This document shows, piece by piece, positions 27,285 to 36,332 of a stretch of DNA of 64,000 nt. Location of the stretch: NCBI GenBank assembly GCA_946480085.1, contig CAMLHZ010000015.1:4433-68432 (forward strand). Direction: 5' to 3'. Origin of the DNA: an uncultured Flavobacteriales bacterium (GTDB lineage Bacteria > Bacteroidota > Bacteroidia > Flavobacteriales > Crocinitomicaceae). The stretch's first letter is position 1. Each line of letters opens with the position of its first letter. The position numbers were made by a program, and so were the translations under genes. The notes under the pieces were generated by a model. That model worked only from the letters and a program-made list of their open reading frames with translations, was not told the DNA's origin and ran no database searches.

Positions 27285-28595
27285 CTATTCTTTTATGAAC
27301 TTCTCCGAAACCATTTCTTTTCCTTGAATAACATCTACAATGTAGATTCCTTGTGAAAGATCTGAGACATCAATCGTATTTAAATTCTCGCTTATGATTA
27401 GGTTATGTCCAAGAATATCACGAACAACAATTGTATAGTTCTCATCATATGAAACACTTACTGTCAAAACACTTTTTGCAGGATTTGGAAAAACGATCGT
27501 ATTCTGAGTTTCGTTACTTGAATTCTCTATTCCTAGAACAGGTCCTGAAGCGTATCCAAGTTCCCAATAGTAGTCGAAAGAGCTTGGTAACGGATCTATG
27601 TTTCTACCAGTGTACCACATCTTATATTCACCATTGTCATTTAAAACACTAGGGAAAGAAGATAGAATTTCATCCCAATCTCCGGATTCACCTCTCGTTA
27701 AAACCGGATTCAATGGCGATTTCACCCAGGTGATTCCATCTAAGGATGTTGCATATCCAACCTGTTGATCATAAAGATCTCCATTTTGTCCACCACCATA
27801 CCACATATGATATTCAGCTCCTTCTTTAATGACATGTGGATCCTGAACGTAAATACTGTCCCAGCCATTCGTTCCTGTAACCAAAACTGGATTTCCGGCA
27901 TACTTTATCCAATTAATTCCATCATTAGAAGTAGCATACCCCAAATTAGCTTTTCCATCCGTAGAGTTTCCATCCACAGTTACATCGTAACCACAATACC
28001 ACATTTTGTATCCACTACCATCCTTGATCACTGAAGGTCCTTCCAGAAAACCGTTATCCCATTGATTTGATGCGCCAACTTGCAACACGGGATTTGCATG
28101 TTTTGTCCAGCTCATTCCATCCGGAGAATATGCATAACCAATTTCATATCTGTAAGAATTATAGGTTTGTCCTGCATACCACATCTTATAACGTTGGTTT
28201 GAAGGTGCAAGACTGTCGATAATAATGGAAACGGTTTCAACACCTAAAGAATCCCAGCCACCAGTATAGGAAACATCTAAAACAGGATTGTTTACATATT
28301 TATTCCAGTTTACTCCATCAGTAGAAGTTGCGTAACAAATTCTCGATCGCATAAGCGTATCGGGAGGATAATTGAATCCACCTCCGGTATACCACATTTT
28401 GTATACGTTTCCTTCTTTCAATACCCAGCAATCACTGATTGCGTAAATATCATTCGGTAATGAGGCTACGATTGTATCTCTGCGTAAAACAGGATTGTTT
28501 GGGTCTTTTGTCCAGGAAGTCTGCGCGAATATTTCTGAGTTAGTTCCTAAAAAAGCAAGTAAGGTGGTGACAATTAGTAAGTAGTTTGTTCTCAT
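27285..28595 (-). CDS. T9SS-secreted five-bladed propeller protein (glycosidase-like)
   Basis: 436 residues with signal peptide (LLAFLGTNSEIFAQ). It has five repeats of the form 'YKMWYTGG...IGYATSxDGxxWxKxxxNPVL', each about 60 residues, as in GH43/GH32/GH130-type propellers. A T9SS sorting domain closes the protein (VFPNPAKSVLTVSVS ... GIYIVDVIQGKEMVSEKF). The repeat pattern supports carbohydrate binding or cleavage on the cell surface, but the catalytic residues cannot be assigned with confidence. Confidence 0.86.
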   Translation of the reverse strand: MRTNYLLIVTTLLAFLGTNSEIFAQTSWTKDPNNPVLRRDTIVASLPNDIYAISDCWVLKEGNVYKMWYTGGGFNYPPDTLMRSRICYATSTDGVNWNKYVNNPVLDVSYTGGWDSLGVETVSIIIDSLAPSNQRYKMWYAGQTYNSYRYEIGYAYSPDGMSWTKHANPVLQVGASNQWDNGFLEGPSVIKDGSGYKMWYCGYDVTVDGNSTDGKANLGYATSNDGINWIKYAGNPVLVTGTNGWDSIYVQDPHVIKEGAEYHMWYGGGQNGDLYDQQVGYATSLDGITWVKSPLNPVLTRGESGDWDEILSSFPSVLNDNGEYKMWYTGRNIDPLPSSFDYYWELGYASGPVLGIENSSNETQNTIVFPNPAKSVLTVSVSYDENYTIVVRDILGHNLIISENLNTIDVSDLSQGIYIVDVIQGKEMVSEKFIKE

Positions 28596-28683
28596 AGTCC
28601 GTAGTGTAATTTGCTTTAACCGATCATCTGCAAACCAAATGATCGTATTTCAAAAATAGTATTTTTCACATCCACACGAACAC

Positions 28684-28716
28684 AAAAAAAGGTCAGACAA
28701 AACTGTCTGACCTTTT
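28684..28716 (-). terminator. Rho-independent terminator of the cold-shock gene
   Basis: AAAAGGTCAGAC (28687-28698) pairs with GTCTGACCTTTT (28705-28716); seven bases of T follow on the minus strand. Works in both directions. Confidence 0.85.
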
Positions 28717-28737
28717 CTCTAAAATCGATTATTGATC

Positions 28738-28929
28738 TTACTTAACCACTGATACATTTACAGCGTTCAAACCATTTTTCCCGTTTGCTGTTTCGTAAGT
28801 TACAACGTCATTTTCACGGATTTCTTCGTTCAAACCTGTAGCATGTACAAAAATATCTTGCTCATCTTCACCTTTGATAAATCCAAATCCTTTTGTCTCG
28901 TTGAAGAATTTTACTGTTCCTTTATTCAT
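28738..28929 (-). CDS. cspA: Cold-shock domain protein
   Basis: 63 residues from the ATG at 28929: MNKGTVKFFNETKGFGFIKG, DIFVHATGL and NGLNAVNVSVV. It has both RNA-binding motifs, KGFGFI (RNP1) and DIFVH (RNP2). A single-stranded RNA/DNA-binding chaperone. The frame extends to 28986 but the family starts at MNKG. The 520 bp upstream hold no gene and may include a long 5' untranslated leader, as in other csp genes. Confidence 0.93.
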   Translation of the reverse strand: MNKGTVKFFNETKGFGFIKGEDEQDIFVHATGLNEEIRENDVVTYETANGKNGLNAVNVSVVK

Positions 28930-29450
28930 AATCTTTGTTTTGCGTTCCTTTAATTCCGGAACTGTTAAAATGTTATTCCAAACCAATCGAACTCTGAATG
29001 GTTTCTTTTTCGTAAAATTTTTAAATTAATTGGATTGCAATATGATTTTTACAATCTGATTGAGATAACAATCTTATATAGAATGCCTCAAATGTACAAC
29101 TAATTTTTCTTAGTATTGGAAATAAGTTCTTTTTAACATCAATTGGAATCACGAGAATGCTTTCGGAACATCAAATCGAACACCAATTATTCTTCTATAA
29201 TCGGGTAATTCTTTCCTTCAGAAGGAAGTGCTGAATCAAGTTGAATAACTATTAGGACTATAACCCAGATCACATTATCCCATTCTAAATAGGCATTAAC
29301 AACAGCTGAATTTTACGTTACGACATAGGAAACAATCTGATTGAAGATTTCTTCAAAAACAAAACTTAATTCTTGTTTCAACAAAAAAGCATCATCCGCT
29401 GTGGCAGACAATGCTTTTTCATTCGTTACCGCTACAGAACGGTATTCTTT
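28930..29450. other. Gene-free stretch upstream of the cold-shock gene
   Basis: About 520 bp with no plausible frame. The proximal part is likely the csp leader; the distal end has the terminator of the SprB-repeat gene (29384-29419). No TAnnTTTG box was spotted. Confidence 0.6.
29384..29419 (-). terminator. Terminator of the SprB-repeat protein gene
   Basis: AAAAAGCAT (29384-29392) pairs with ATGCTTTTT (29411-29419) and, on the minus strand, is followed by TTTTTT. Confidence 0.78.
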
Positions 29451-32400
29451 TTAGTTCTTACTCACTACTATTTTCTTCACAATAGCTGATCCGTTTTCGA
29501 ATTGGATACGTGTTAGGTAAGTTCCGGTCATTAAACCAGATAGTTCTTTAGTAACCATTGTTGAACCTTCGTTCAGATTCACCTCATCAGATAAAACCAC
29601 TTTCCCCATTAGATCAATAATGCTGATTGTTGCAGTTTCATTCTGAGAAACATTGTTTACCTGAATTGTAAGGTAATCGCTTGCCGGAACCGGATACAGG
29701 TTCATTGTAACAGCATTAACATCAACTCCTGGAGTTTCTTCATCAACCGCTAATACAGCTAAAGTGTTCAACGTTGTGTTCGTTGTAATTGGCGCATTGA
29801 AATCAAAATAGATATTCGCTGTGTTCGTAAACTCTGTTCCAATTGGAGTTGTTGTTTTACGCTCAATACTGTATTGAACCAATGCTGAACTCAATGCATC
29901 ACCATAACCATCTTTCCAAGGTAAATTGATACCTGCGAACGTGAATGTAACCAAACCAGTTTCATTCATCGTTGTTGAATACTCATATTCAGAATAACCA
30001 GGTTTGAATGTTGTCCAGTCGAAATCAGCATCCAATTGATCTGTAACCACAATGTTCTGAGCGAAGTATGTTCCTTCATTCTGGAAGTGAATGGTATAAT
30101 CGAATTCTGAAGTTTCCAATGGAATATTACCTGCAGCACCTTCTCCTCTCGGAGTTACTTCTTTGTAATTCGGGTCATACGATCCAATAACTTGCGGTTG
30201 GTAAGTATTTACGTTGTTCCATGGCGAATTGTCTAACAACCAGTTCGTAGCAATTGGTGCCACGTGAGCAACAGTATCGAAGTAATCAACTACTGTTCCC
30301 AATGGAATATTCGTAGGCGTATTGTAGTTTAATAAGATAACAGATGAAGCATTTGGATTCAAAGAAGGGAATCCAGATTGCACGCTATACCATTCCGGAT
30401 AAGTAGCGCTATTCAACTGTGTGAAACTTGGTAATGTTGCATTTACAAAAGGAATCTGATCATCGGATTGATATCCCATTTGTACTCCGGACTCTGTAAT
30501 TGTTCCCTGGTTTTTCACTACCACAGTTTGCTGGTATGCCATTCCAGGAATTGGCGGAGCAAAAGAGTTCATTGTTACAATCTTCAAGTCGTGAAGTGGA
30601 TTGATGACATTTCCGAAATCAACTACCGTATTGCAACCTGAAGCTGCAACTACACTTACTGTATTTGAATTGTTTTGACAAGGAGACAATGGATAGTATT
30701 GGTTTATCGTCTCTGAAATGGTGTACGTTCCAGTTGGAACCTGGAAGCTGTAGTGACCATTTGCATCTGTAAATGCATATCCAAATCCGGAACAGTGAAT
30801 CATAATATTTTCAACTCCATCTTCTCCGGTATCCTGTGTACAGTTCGTATTTGCATCTACATAAACATCACCTGAAATTGTACAGTAACAATCCTGAGAG
30901 GTGTTTGCATTTGTAATCCAGAAGTGAGTTGGCTGACTGTGACATCCATTCGCATCTGTTGCTGTAACATAGTATTCGTGTACACCAAGATTACTAGCAG
31001 TTGGAGTTGTTGCTCCACTCGTAAATGAATAGGTGTATGGCGCAGTTCCACCAGTAGCATTTGCAGTCGCAGATCCGTCTGTGTTGTAAATGCATGTTGC
31101 CGGCACAGTTGACACACCAACATTAATGTTTGAAGTACTTGCCAAATAACCTGATTTTGTAACAGAACATCCTACAGCATCTGTAATCACACAAGTATAA
31201 CTTCCAAGAGGAGTATTACTAAGCGAACTTGTTGTTGCTCCTGTGTTCCATTGGTATGTGAACGGTGCATTGGTTCCGGAAACAGAGGCAGTTACTGTTC
31301 CTGTGGTAGCAGGACATAAAACCGAAGACTGTGAAACGCTTGCATTAATTGTGCTGATTGGCGCAATGAATACAGACCCTGTTCTTACACAACCAACATT
31401 ATCTGTTACCTGAAAAGCATAAGTCCCCGGAGAAACATTTGAAATTGCTGGTCCTGTTACAGATGGATTTGAGACCCATGAATACGTGTACGGAGCTGTT
31501 CCACCAGTTGGTGTTAAAGTTGCCGCACCAGTCGCTGAAGTACATTGACTTGCTGAAGAAGAATAAGTGACATTAATTGGTGTACTGCTGCTGATATAAG
31601 CATAACCTTGTCCGATACAACCGTTTGCATCTGTAGCTATTACCGTGTAGCTATTACCTCCTGATAAGTTGGTAGCATTATTACCTGTTTGACCATTACT
31701 CCAAGAATAGGTATAAGGATTCATTCCTCCTGAACCAAAAGCCAATGCACTTCCATTCGTTTGAACACAAGTTGCATTTGTAATTGTGGTATTGACATTG
31801 ATTTGAGGAGTTTGCATGATCTCAGCACCAAGGTAATTCGATTCACAACCTTGAGCATCTGTAACTGTCAAAGGGTAATATCCCATGCTCAACCCAGTGA
31901 TTGCAGCATTTGTTGAACCATTTGCCCATAAGTAAGAATAAGGGGCAATACCTCCGGATGCCACAGCCGTTGCAGTTCCGTTTGTACAGTTTGCAGCAGT
32001 TGTTGTAATTGATGCAGTAACGTTGGACAGTTGATTAACAGTGATTGCCGTATCCATTATACTCAATTGACATCCAGTAGTTTGATCAACGATCAATGCG
32101 GAATACTCTCCAACTGGTACATTTGCATTGTTTCCTGTATAAACTGCTGCAGTTTGAGTATTCGTCCATGTAAAACTAAACGGTCCGGTAGATCCACTTA
32201 GCTGAGTTGCAGTAATGGTTCCAATTGTAGCCGGACAAACAGGTGACGTTGCACTAATTCCAAAATAGAAAGGCAATACATAACTATCCTGAGTCCAAGC
32301 ATATGTTGATCCGCTTGTTGCTTCAACGTAAATATAGTTACTTGTCGACATTGGGATATTTGTCAGTTGATCGCTTGTAGAATTGACATTAGCGTGAACA

Positions 32401-32579
32401 ACTACTCCAGCACCGGTATAATAAGTATACGTAATTGGCAGTGAAAGCCCCGAAGTAGTAACGGAATAGATTCCATCGCTATTACAAGGGGTTTGCGTGA
32501 AGGTTCCTGTTGCAGTTTGACCAAATACCATTTGGACCGAACTGACCAACAAAAACACGAAAAGGTTAAAGTTTTTCAT
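29451..32579 (-). CDS. Large T9SS surface protein with SprB repeats
   Basis: 1042 residues. Signal peptide (LFVFLLVSSVQMVFGQ), then about six SprB-type repeats of around 80 residues with the pattern 'G.APYTYSWSNGQTG...YTVIATDANGC'. Then a Cys-rich carboxypeptidase-regulatory/SdrD-B-like module (ISGDVYVDANTNCTQDTGED, about 610-690), a DUF7619-like module (YDPNYKEVTPRGEG, EFDYTIHFQNEGTYFAQNIV, about 820-960), and a T9SS sorting domain (LYPVPASDYLTIQVNN). SprB-repeat proteins include the gliding adhesins of flavobacteria, but many are cell-surface proteins of unknown use. Confidence 0.9.
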   Translation of the reverse strand: MKNFNLFVFLLVSSVQMVFGQTATGTFTQTPCNSDGIYSVTTSGLSLPITYTYYTGAGVVVHANVNSTSDQLTNIPMSTSNYIYVEATSGSTYAWTQDSYVLPFYFGISATSPVCPATIGTITATQLSGSTGPFSFTWTNTQTAAVYTGNNANVPVGEYSALIVDQTTGCQLSIMDTAITVNQLSNVTASITTTAANCTNGTATAVASGGIAPYSYLWANGSTNAAITGLSMGYYPLTVTDAQGCESNYLGAEIMQTPQINVNTTITNATCVQTNGSALAFGSGGMNPYTYSWSNGQTGNNATNLSGGNSYTVIATDANGCIGQGYAYISSSTPINVTYSSSASQCTSATGAATLTPTGGTAPYTYSWVSNPSVTGPAISNVSPGTYAFQVTDNVGCVRTGSVFIAPISTINASVSQSSVLCPATTGTVTASVSGTNAPFTYQWNTGATTSSLSNTPLGSYTCVITDAVGCSVTKSGYLASTSNINVGVSTVPATCIYNTDGSATANATGGTAPYTYSFTSGATTPTASNLGVHEYYVTATDANGCHSQPTHFWITNANTSQDCYCTISGDVYVDANTNCTQDTGEDGVENIMIHCSGFGYAFTDANGHYSFQVPTGTYTISETINQYYPLSPCQNNSNTVSVVAASGCNTVVDFGNVINPLHDLKIVTMNSFAPPIPGMAYQQTVVVKNQGTITESGVQMGYQSDDQIPFVNATLPSFTQLNSATYPEWYSVQSGFPSLNPNASSVILLNYNTPTNIPLGTVVDYFDTVAHVAPIATNWLLDNSPWNNVNTYQPQVIGSYDPNYKEVTPRGEGAAGNIPLETSEFDYTIHFQNEGTYFAQNIVVTDQLDADFDWTTFKPGYSEYEYSTTMNETGLVTFTFAGINLPWKDGYGDALSSALVQYSIERKTTTPIGTEFTNTANIYFDFNAPITTNTTLNTLAVLAVDEETPGVDVNAVTMNLYPVPASDYLTIQVNNVSQNETATISIIDLMGKVVLSDEVNLNEGSTMVTKELSGLMTGTYLTRIQFENGSAIVKKIVVSKN

Positions 32580-32687
32580 ATGTGCTATTATTGTGATTTG
32601 TTTAAGGACTCTTTAAAAAAGAATAAGGTTGTCTGAGAGGGAAAGTTTTTTTGAGAAAGTATAATTTCTCAGGATCGAAGATGGGTT

Positions 32688-32716
32688 TGATTCATTCTCA
32701 TTCTCATTCTCATTCT
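32688..32716. repeat. Short hexamer tandem repeat
   Basis: Four near-perfect copies of TTCTCA in ATTCATTCTCATTCTCATTC and what follows, between the SprB-repeat gene and the lipoprotein gene. Low-complexity; no function suggested. Confidence 0.6.
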
Positions 32717-32829
32717 AAAAAAAGAAAAGTAACAGTGCTGAAAACAGAAAAGCTCCACGTTTCTGTGAAGCTTTTCTGATAGTGAGATAACAAACCTGGC
32801 GCTATCGCTAACCAATATCTTCTTTCGTA

Positions 32830-33423
32830 TTATATAATTCTCAGTAACCAGAGGATCAGTAGTATCAATGCGATTACAAGCAAAACATTGATCAGTCCGC
32901 CCAGTCCCCAGCCACCGCCGAGCAATCCTGCAGCCCAAAGAATAAGTAATACAAGGATTACAATCCATATTAAACTAAGTCCCTCATCGCTTCTTGGTGA
33001 ATTGGATTTGAATTTTACTTTTTTCGAAGTTGAATTCATCTTTTTCATCATTGGAACTTTCTCAGCAATGGAACTTAGTGAAAATTTCCGTTGTGTTGAA
33101 GACGCTTTATCCGATCCCGCAGGAGCCGCATCATTCTGCTTAGCAGTTGCAGGCGCATCATAACTATTTGTGTGCTCATTGATGGTTGCAGGCGTTTCAG
33201 TCGTCGCAAGTTCCTCTACTTCCACTGCTGTTGGCTGTGTAGAAGTTTCGGCAATGTTTTCATCCGTACTGTTAACCGCTTCACCTTTAGCAACATGCTG
33301 ACGATGATTTGTACTAACGTAATATCCTCCGGTGTGTTGACGTTTTACGATTGTTACTCCACAAGATGGAAGCATCATACACGCAAATAATAGTAATGTA
33401 AAAAGTGTAATTGTTTTTTTCAT
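32830..33423 (-). CDS. Lipoprotein with a DUF5670-like membrane C-terminus
   Basis: 197 residues. Lipoprotein signal with lipobox MLPSC (Cys about 21). The body is a low-complexity, Thr/Ala/Glu-rich segment ending in a basic SSTSKKVKFKSNSPRSDEG stretch, then two hydrophobic segments (LSLIWIVILVLLILWAAGLL, GGGWGLGGLINVLLVIALIL) of the DUF5670/lmo0937 type. A lipid anchor at one end and a membrane pair at the other in one chain is unusual. Function unknown. Confidence 0.75.
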   Translation of the reverse strand: MKKTITLFTLLLFACMMLPSCGVTIVKRQHTGGYYVSTNHRQHVAKGEAVNSTDENIAETSTQPTAVEVEELATTETPATINEHTNSYDAPATAKQNDAAPAGSDKASSTQRKFSLSSIAEKVPMMKKMNSTSKKVKFKSNSPRSDEGLSLIWIVILVLLILWAAGLLGGGWGLGGLINVLLVIALILLILWLLRII

Positions 33424-34066
33424 AAATATATGTTTGATCTGCTTTCTAAGCAGGGGTTAAAGTTGCGGCTGTTTCAGAACAAGATTGTTACACAATTTCA
33501 ATTAGAAATTATATATTTCGCTTAATTGCTCATTAACTTATCATTCTCCCTACCGTTCTAGTTGTTAAGAATCAATAGTTTTCGGGAGATTAAAACCCGC
33601 CATACTTCTCTGTCCTCCCTGTCTGACTGCATACAAGCAAACTTCAAAGGAGGAAGTTGAAATCCGAGCTTCGAAAACGGATCCTCTTCCTAATTCTCTG
33701 CTCTCAATCTGTAAAAGAAAAGCATCCAAGAAAGATTTGGTCAGAATGAGAAACAGTACGAAAATGAGGAAGACAGGTGTTTGAAGTTCGCTTTGTAGTA
33801 AATGCCTTTACCTTACGCAGGCGCAATTGTTTCATTTTGTATTACGATATGAATAGTAGCAACAAATAAATTCTTTTGAAGACTTTTTAATCTATTTAGC
33901 CATACTTCTCTGTAATAACAGGGGTTGAACAATTACACGCGCCAGAGCTTCATTGAATTGTCAGGATTTCAAGCCTGTTAAACAACACTAAAATATTAGG
34001 TTAATGATTATGAGTGTTGTTTCTTGTTTAGAAGATAAAAATTATTCACTAAAAAATCAGATAGTC
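33424..34066. other. Gene-free stretch of about 640 bp with a 15-bp repeat
   Basis: Divergent region between the lipoprotein and DUF1328 genes. GCCATACTTCTCTGT occurs twice in the same direction (33599-33613 and 33899-33913), exactly 300 bp apart. No frame, terminator or TAnnTTTG box was seen. Confidence 0.6.
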
Positions 34067-34237
34067 ATGTTAAAATGGACAGCAGTATTTCTTGTTATCG
34101 CACTTATAGCTGCGATACTCGGATTTGGAGGGGTGGCATCAGCAGCGGCTTCCATAGCAAAAGTTATATTCTTTATTTTCATTGCTCTCGTAGTAATCAC
34201 TGGAATCATCGGTTTTACCGCGATCAAGAGGAAATAA
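34067..34237 (+). CDS. DUF1328 small membrane protein
   Basis: 56 residues from the ATG at 34067: MLKWTAVFLVIALIAAILGF, GGVASAAASIAKVIFFIFIA, LVVITGIIGF. Exactly the DUF1328 family (E. coli YtjA type), two membrane segments, function unknown, frequent near stress genes. A longer start at 34004 would add 21 residues that do not fit the family. Confidence 0.92.
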   Translation: MLKWTAVFLVIALIAAILGFGGVASAAASIAKVIFFIFIALVVITGIIGFTAIKRK

Positions 34238-34316
34238 CAAGAACCGGATATAACTTTCAGATTCAATTTTATGGTTGAAGAAATTCTCGAATTTAAGAGG
34301 GAAGAGATGGAAATAA

Positions 34317-34353
34317 AAAAAGGGAAGCTGTCAATTGACGCTTCCCTTTTTTT
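34317..34353. terminator. Bidirectional terminator
   Basis: AAAGGGAAGC (34319-34328) pairs with GCTTCCCTTT (34340-34349), with A-runs before and T-runs after. Serves the DUF1328 gene (plus) and the long ars operon (minus). Confidence 0.85.
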
Positions 34354-34460
34354 CGTGACCTCAAGCGGGGAAATGTCAAACTTTTTGATAGAAGATTTAG
34401 AACGTGTATTGCAACTTGAAACGTTAGAAGACTTAAATCTATAAAACGGAAATTGAATAG

Positions 34461-34949
34461 TTACTCACAACCGCTTTCGGAACATTCGCCCGAACTGGAA
34501 CATGATTCTTTTTCAGCTTTAGTTGTTGAACATTCCGTTTGTTTTGAATTCGCAGAATTGTATTTTGAATATTCGAAATAGGTCAAAGCAGTAATACTAA
34601 TAACTAACCCTATCCAAAAGATAGCTTTTCTTCTTTTTGTTTTGCGCTTCTCTTTATCACTTGGAGCGCAATCACATGAATTTCCTGTATTGCAATTCAG
34701 TTTGGGAATGACATACAATGAATAGTAAGATATGGTGAACGAAACAGCACTAATTGCTATCAACAAAGGTTCAATAGCACCCAATACAGGAGAACTGGCA
34801 ATAGTTGCGGAGGAAACACCAAATAACGATGCTACTGGACTGGCACAAACTCCCACACAAGCACCACTTTTGCAACAGGCTAGTAAGATTGGAGCAGTTG
34901 AAGTTAATCCTCCTGTGATGGTTGTCCAAATTGTTCTTTTCTCTTTCAT
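34461..34949 (-). CDS. MerT-like Cys-rich membrane protein of the ars operon
   Basis: 162 residues, three to four membrane segments. The N-terminal part (APILLACCKSGACVGVCASP, then EPLLIAISAVSFTISYYSLY) resembles MerT, in which a Cys pair in the first helix binds Hg(II). It also has CNTGNSCDC in a cytoplasmic loop and a Cys-rich tail (CSSSGECSESGC). Last gene of the operon, overlapping the aquaporin gene by 4 bp. A metal(loid) transport role is inferred, not shown. Confidence 0.65.
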   Translation of the reverse strand: MKEKRTIWTTITGGLTSTAPILLACCKSGACVGVCASPVASLFGVSSATIASSPVLGAIEPLLIAISAVSFTISYYSLYVIPKLNCNTGNSCDCAPSDKEKRKTKRRKAIFWIGLVISITALTYFEYSKYNSANSKQTECSTTKAEKESCSSSGECSESGCE

Positions 34950-35605
34950 ATACTAGTTTTCTTTTCGTCCTTTTTTAAAATCATCCAACAACCTACGGCT
35001 ATTATTGCCCCTATAATTGGAGCGGATAGATATACCCAAATGTGTTCTGTGTGTCCCGAAACAATTGCGGGTGAAAGTGAACGGATTGGATTCATTGATG
35101 CTCCGCAAATCGGACCTGCAAACATTGCCTCCAATAATACTACACCACCAATGGCAAGACCTGCGAACATTCCCTGTTCTTTACTACCGTTAGCAACTTG
35201 CAGAATGACAAACATCAAAATGAACGTCAATATCAGTTCCAAAACAAAGGATTGCATCGCTGAACCTGCGGGTAAAGTAGCCCCCAAAGTATCATTTAAT
35301 GGAAACAGGAATTTGAGCACAAAACTTGCTAAAAATGCCCCTGTCGATTGGCTCAAAATGTAAGGGACAATATTTCTCAATGGAAACGAACCCGAAACCC
35401 AAAAAGCAATCGTAACAGCAGGATTTAGATGTGCTCCCGAAATATCTCCCAAACTGTAAATCATGGCTGAAACAATCAATCCAAACGTAATCGCAACACC
35501 TACGTGTGTTATTACGCCGTGCGATTCTTGATTGATAATAATTGCGCCTGTTCCGCAGAAAACAAGTGCGAATGTTCCGATAATTTCTGCTAAGTATTTT
35601 TTCAT
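34946..35605 (-). CDS. Aquaporin-family channel in the ars operon
   Basis: 219 residues with six membrane segments of the MIP family. The first half-helix motif is GAHLNPAVTIAF (NPA); the second is GASMNPIRSLSPAIVSG, NPI instead of NPA. Aquaglyceroporins pass As(OH)3, and in Sinorhizobium meliloti one (AqpS) takes the place of the ArsB pump. Here it lies between DUF2490 and MerT-like genes with ATGA overlaps on both sides. I infer that it exports arsenite. Confidence 0.86.
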   Translation of the reverse strand: MKKYLAEIIGTFALVFCGTGAIIINQESHGVITHVGVAITFGLIVSAMIYSLGDISGAHLNPAVTIAFWVSGSFPLRNIVPYILSQSTGAFLASFVLKFLFPLNDTLGATLPAGSAMQSFVLELILTFILMFVILQVANGSKEQGMFAGLAIGGVVLLEAMFAGPICGASMNPIRSLSPAIVSGHTEHIWVYLSAPIIGAIIAVGCWMILKKDEKKTSI

Positions 35606-36330
35606 GGTGTTTTTGTCTTTCGGAAATCAATGTGATTAACCCAAGTGAATTGTAAATAGTACTGATTGAACCAGTTTTTGTTTCCAATATTCCACGTTAC
35701 ATATAATAAACCTGCTTCAATCTTATTGCGCTCATTTATTTTTCTCCCTAAAGCAGAATAGAACCAATTTTCACCATAGACGGGGTTTGCTCCCTTGAAA
35801 GTATTGAAGAATACTTCTTCATACGCTGTGAAATAGAGTTTATCGTTAATAGGTGCTTCCACTCCTATTTGATACCTAACCCGATGGGTAAACGGATAGG
35901 TATTGGTTGCTCTGTCCTGAATAAATCTACCATCAAAACGGAGTCTGTGTGAGAGCGTAAATTTGGTAAACCTGTTCTTTAACTTAGCTTGCAGATAGAA
36001 CCTGTTTTCATTGACGTAATTACTGGAAAACACATTGGTTCGTTGATACACATAACTTCCCGTAAACGAAAGATTTTCCGATTGTTTGTAGGTCAATGCC
36101 TGTTCAGCATAGAACTGATGAAAGTAAGCATCTTTTGACGTGGTAGAAGTATTAAAGTTCAACAATGGGAACGAGCCAAAATAGTACAAGCTATAATCCA
36201 ATTTCGAATTCAATGTACCTGAATGGTCTATCGTTGGAAAAACACCTCCAACGTCAATATTTTGAGCGTTCGAAGAATTAACAACTAAACAAAGAATACA
36301 GGAAAGCCCAAGTGTCTTAATGAAACTCAT
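35602..36330 (-). CDS. DUF2490 outer-membrane protein
   Basis: 242 residues, signal peptide ending VVNSSNAQ, then amphipathic strands (YYFGSFPLLNFNTS, NRFYLQAKLKNRFTKFTLSH, YQIGVEAPINDKLYFTAYEE, ENWFYSALGRKINERNKIEA) typical of DUF2490 barrels. Function unknown. It overlaps the aquaporin gene by 4 bp and lies 2 bp after the ArsR-ArsC fusion, so it belongs to the ars operon, perhaps as the outer-membrane route. Confidence 0.82.
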   Translation of the reverse strand: MSFIKTLGLSCILCLVVNSSNAQNIDVGGVFPTIDHSGTLNSKLDYSLYYFGSFPLLNFNTSTTSKDAYFHQFYAEQALTYKQSENLSFTGSYVYQRTNVFSSNYVNENRFYLQAKLKNRFTKFTLSHRLRFDGRFIQDRATNTYPFTHRVRYQIGVEAPINDKLYFTAYEEVFFNTFKGANPVYGENWFYSALGRKINERNKIEAGLLYVTWNIGNKNWFNQYYLQFTWVNHIDFRKTKTP

Positions 36331-36332
36331 CC

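Noticed and set aside
32669..32968. Open frame of 99 codons, minus strand
   Set aside because: Overlaps the lipoprotein gene in another frame and ends in the hexamer repeat.
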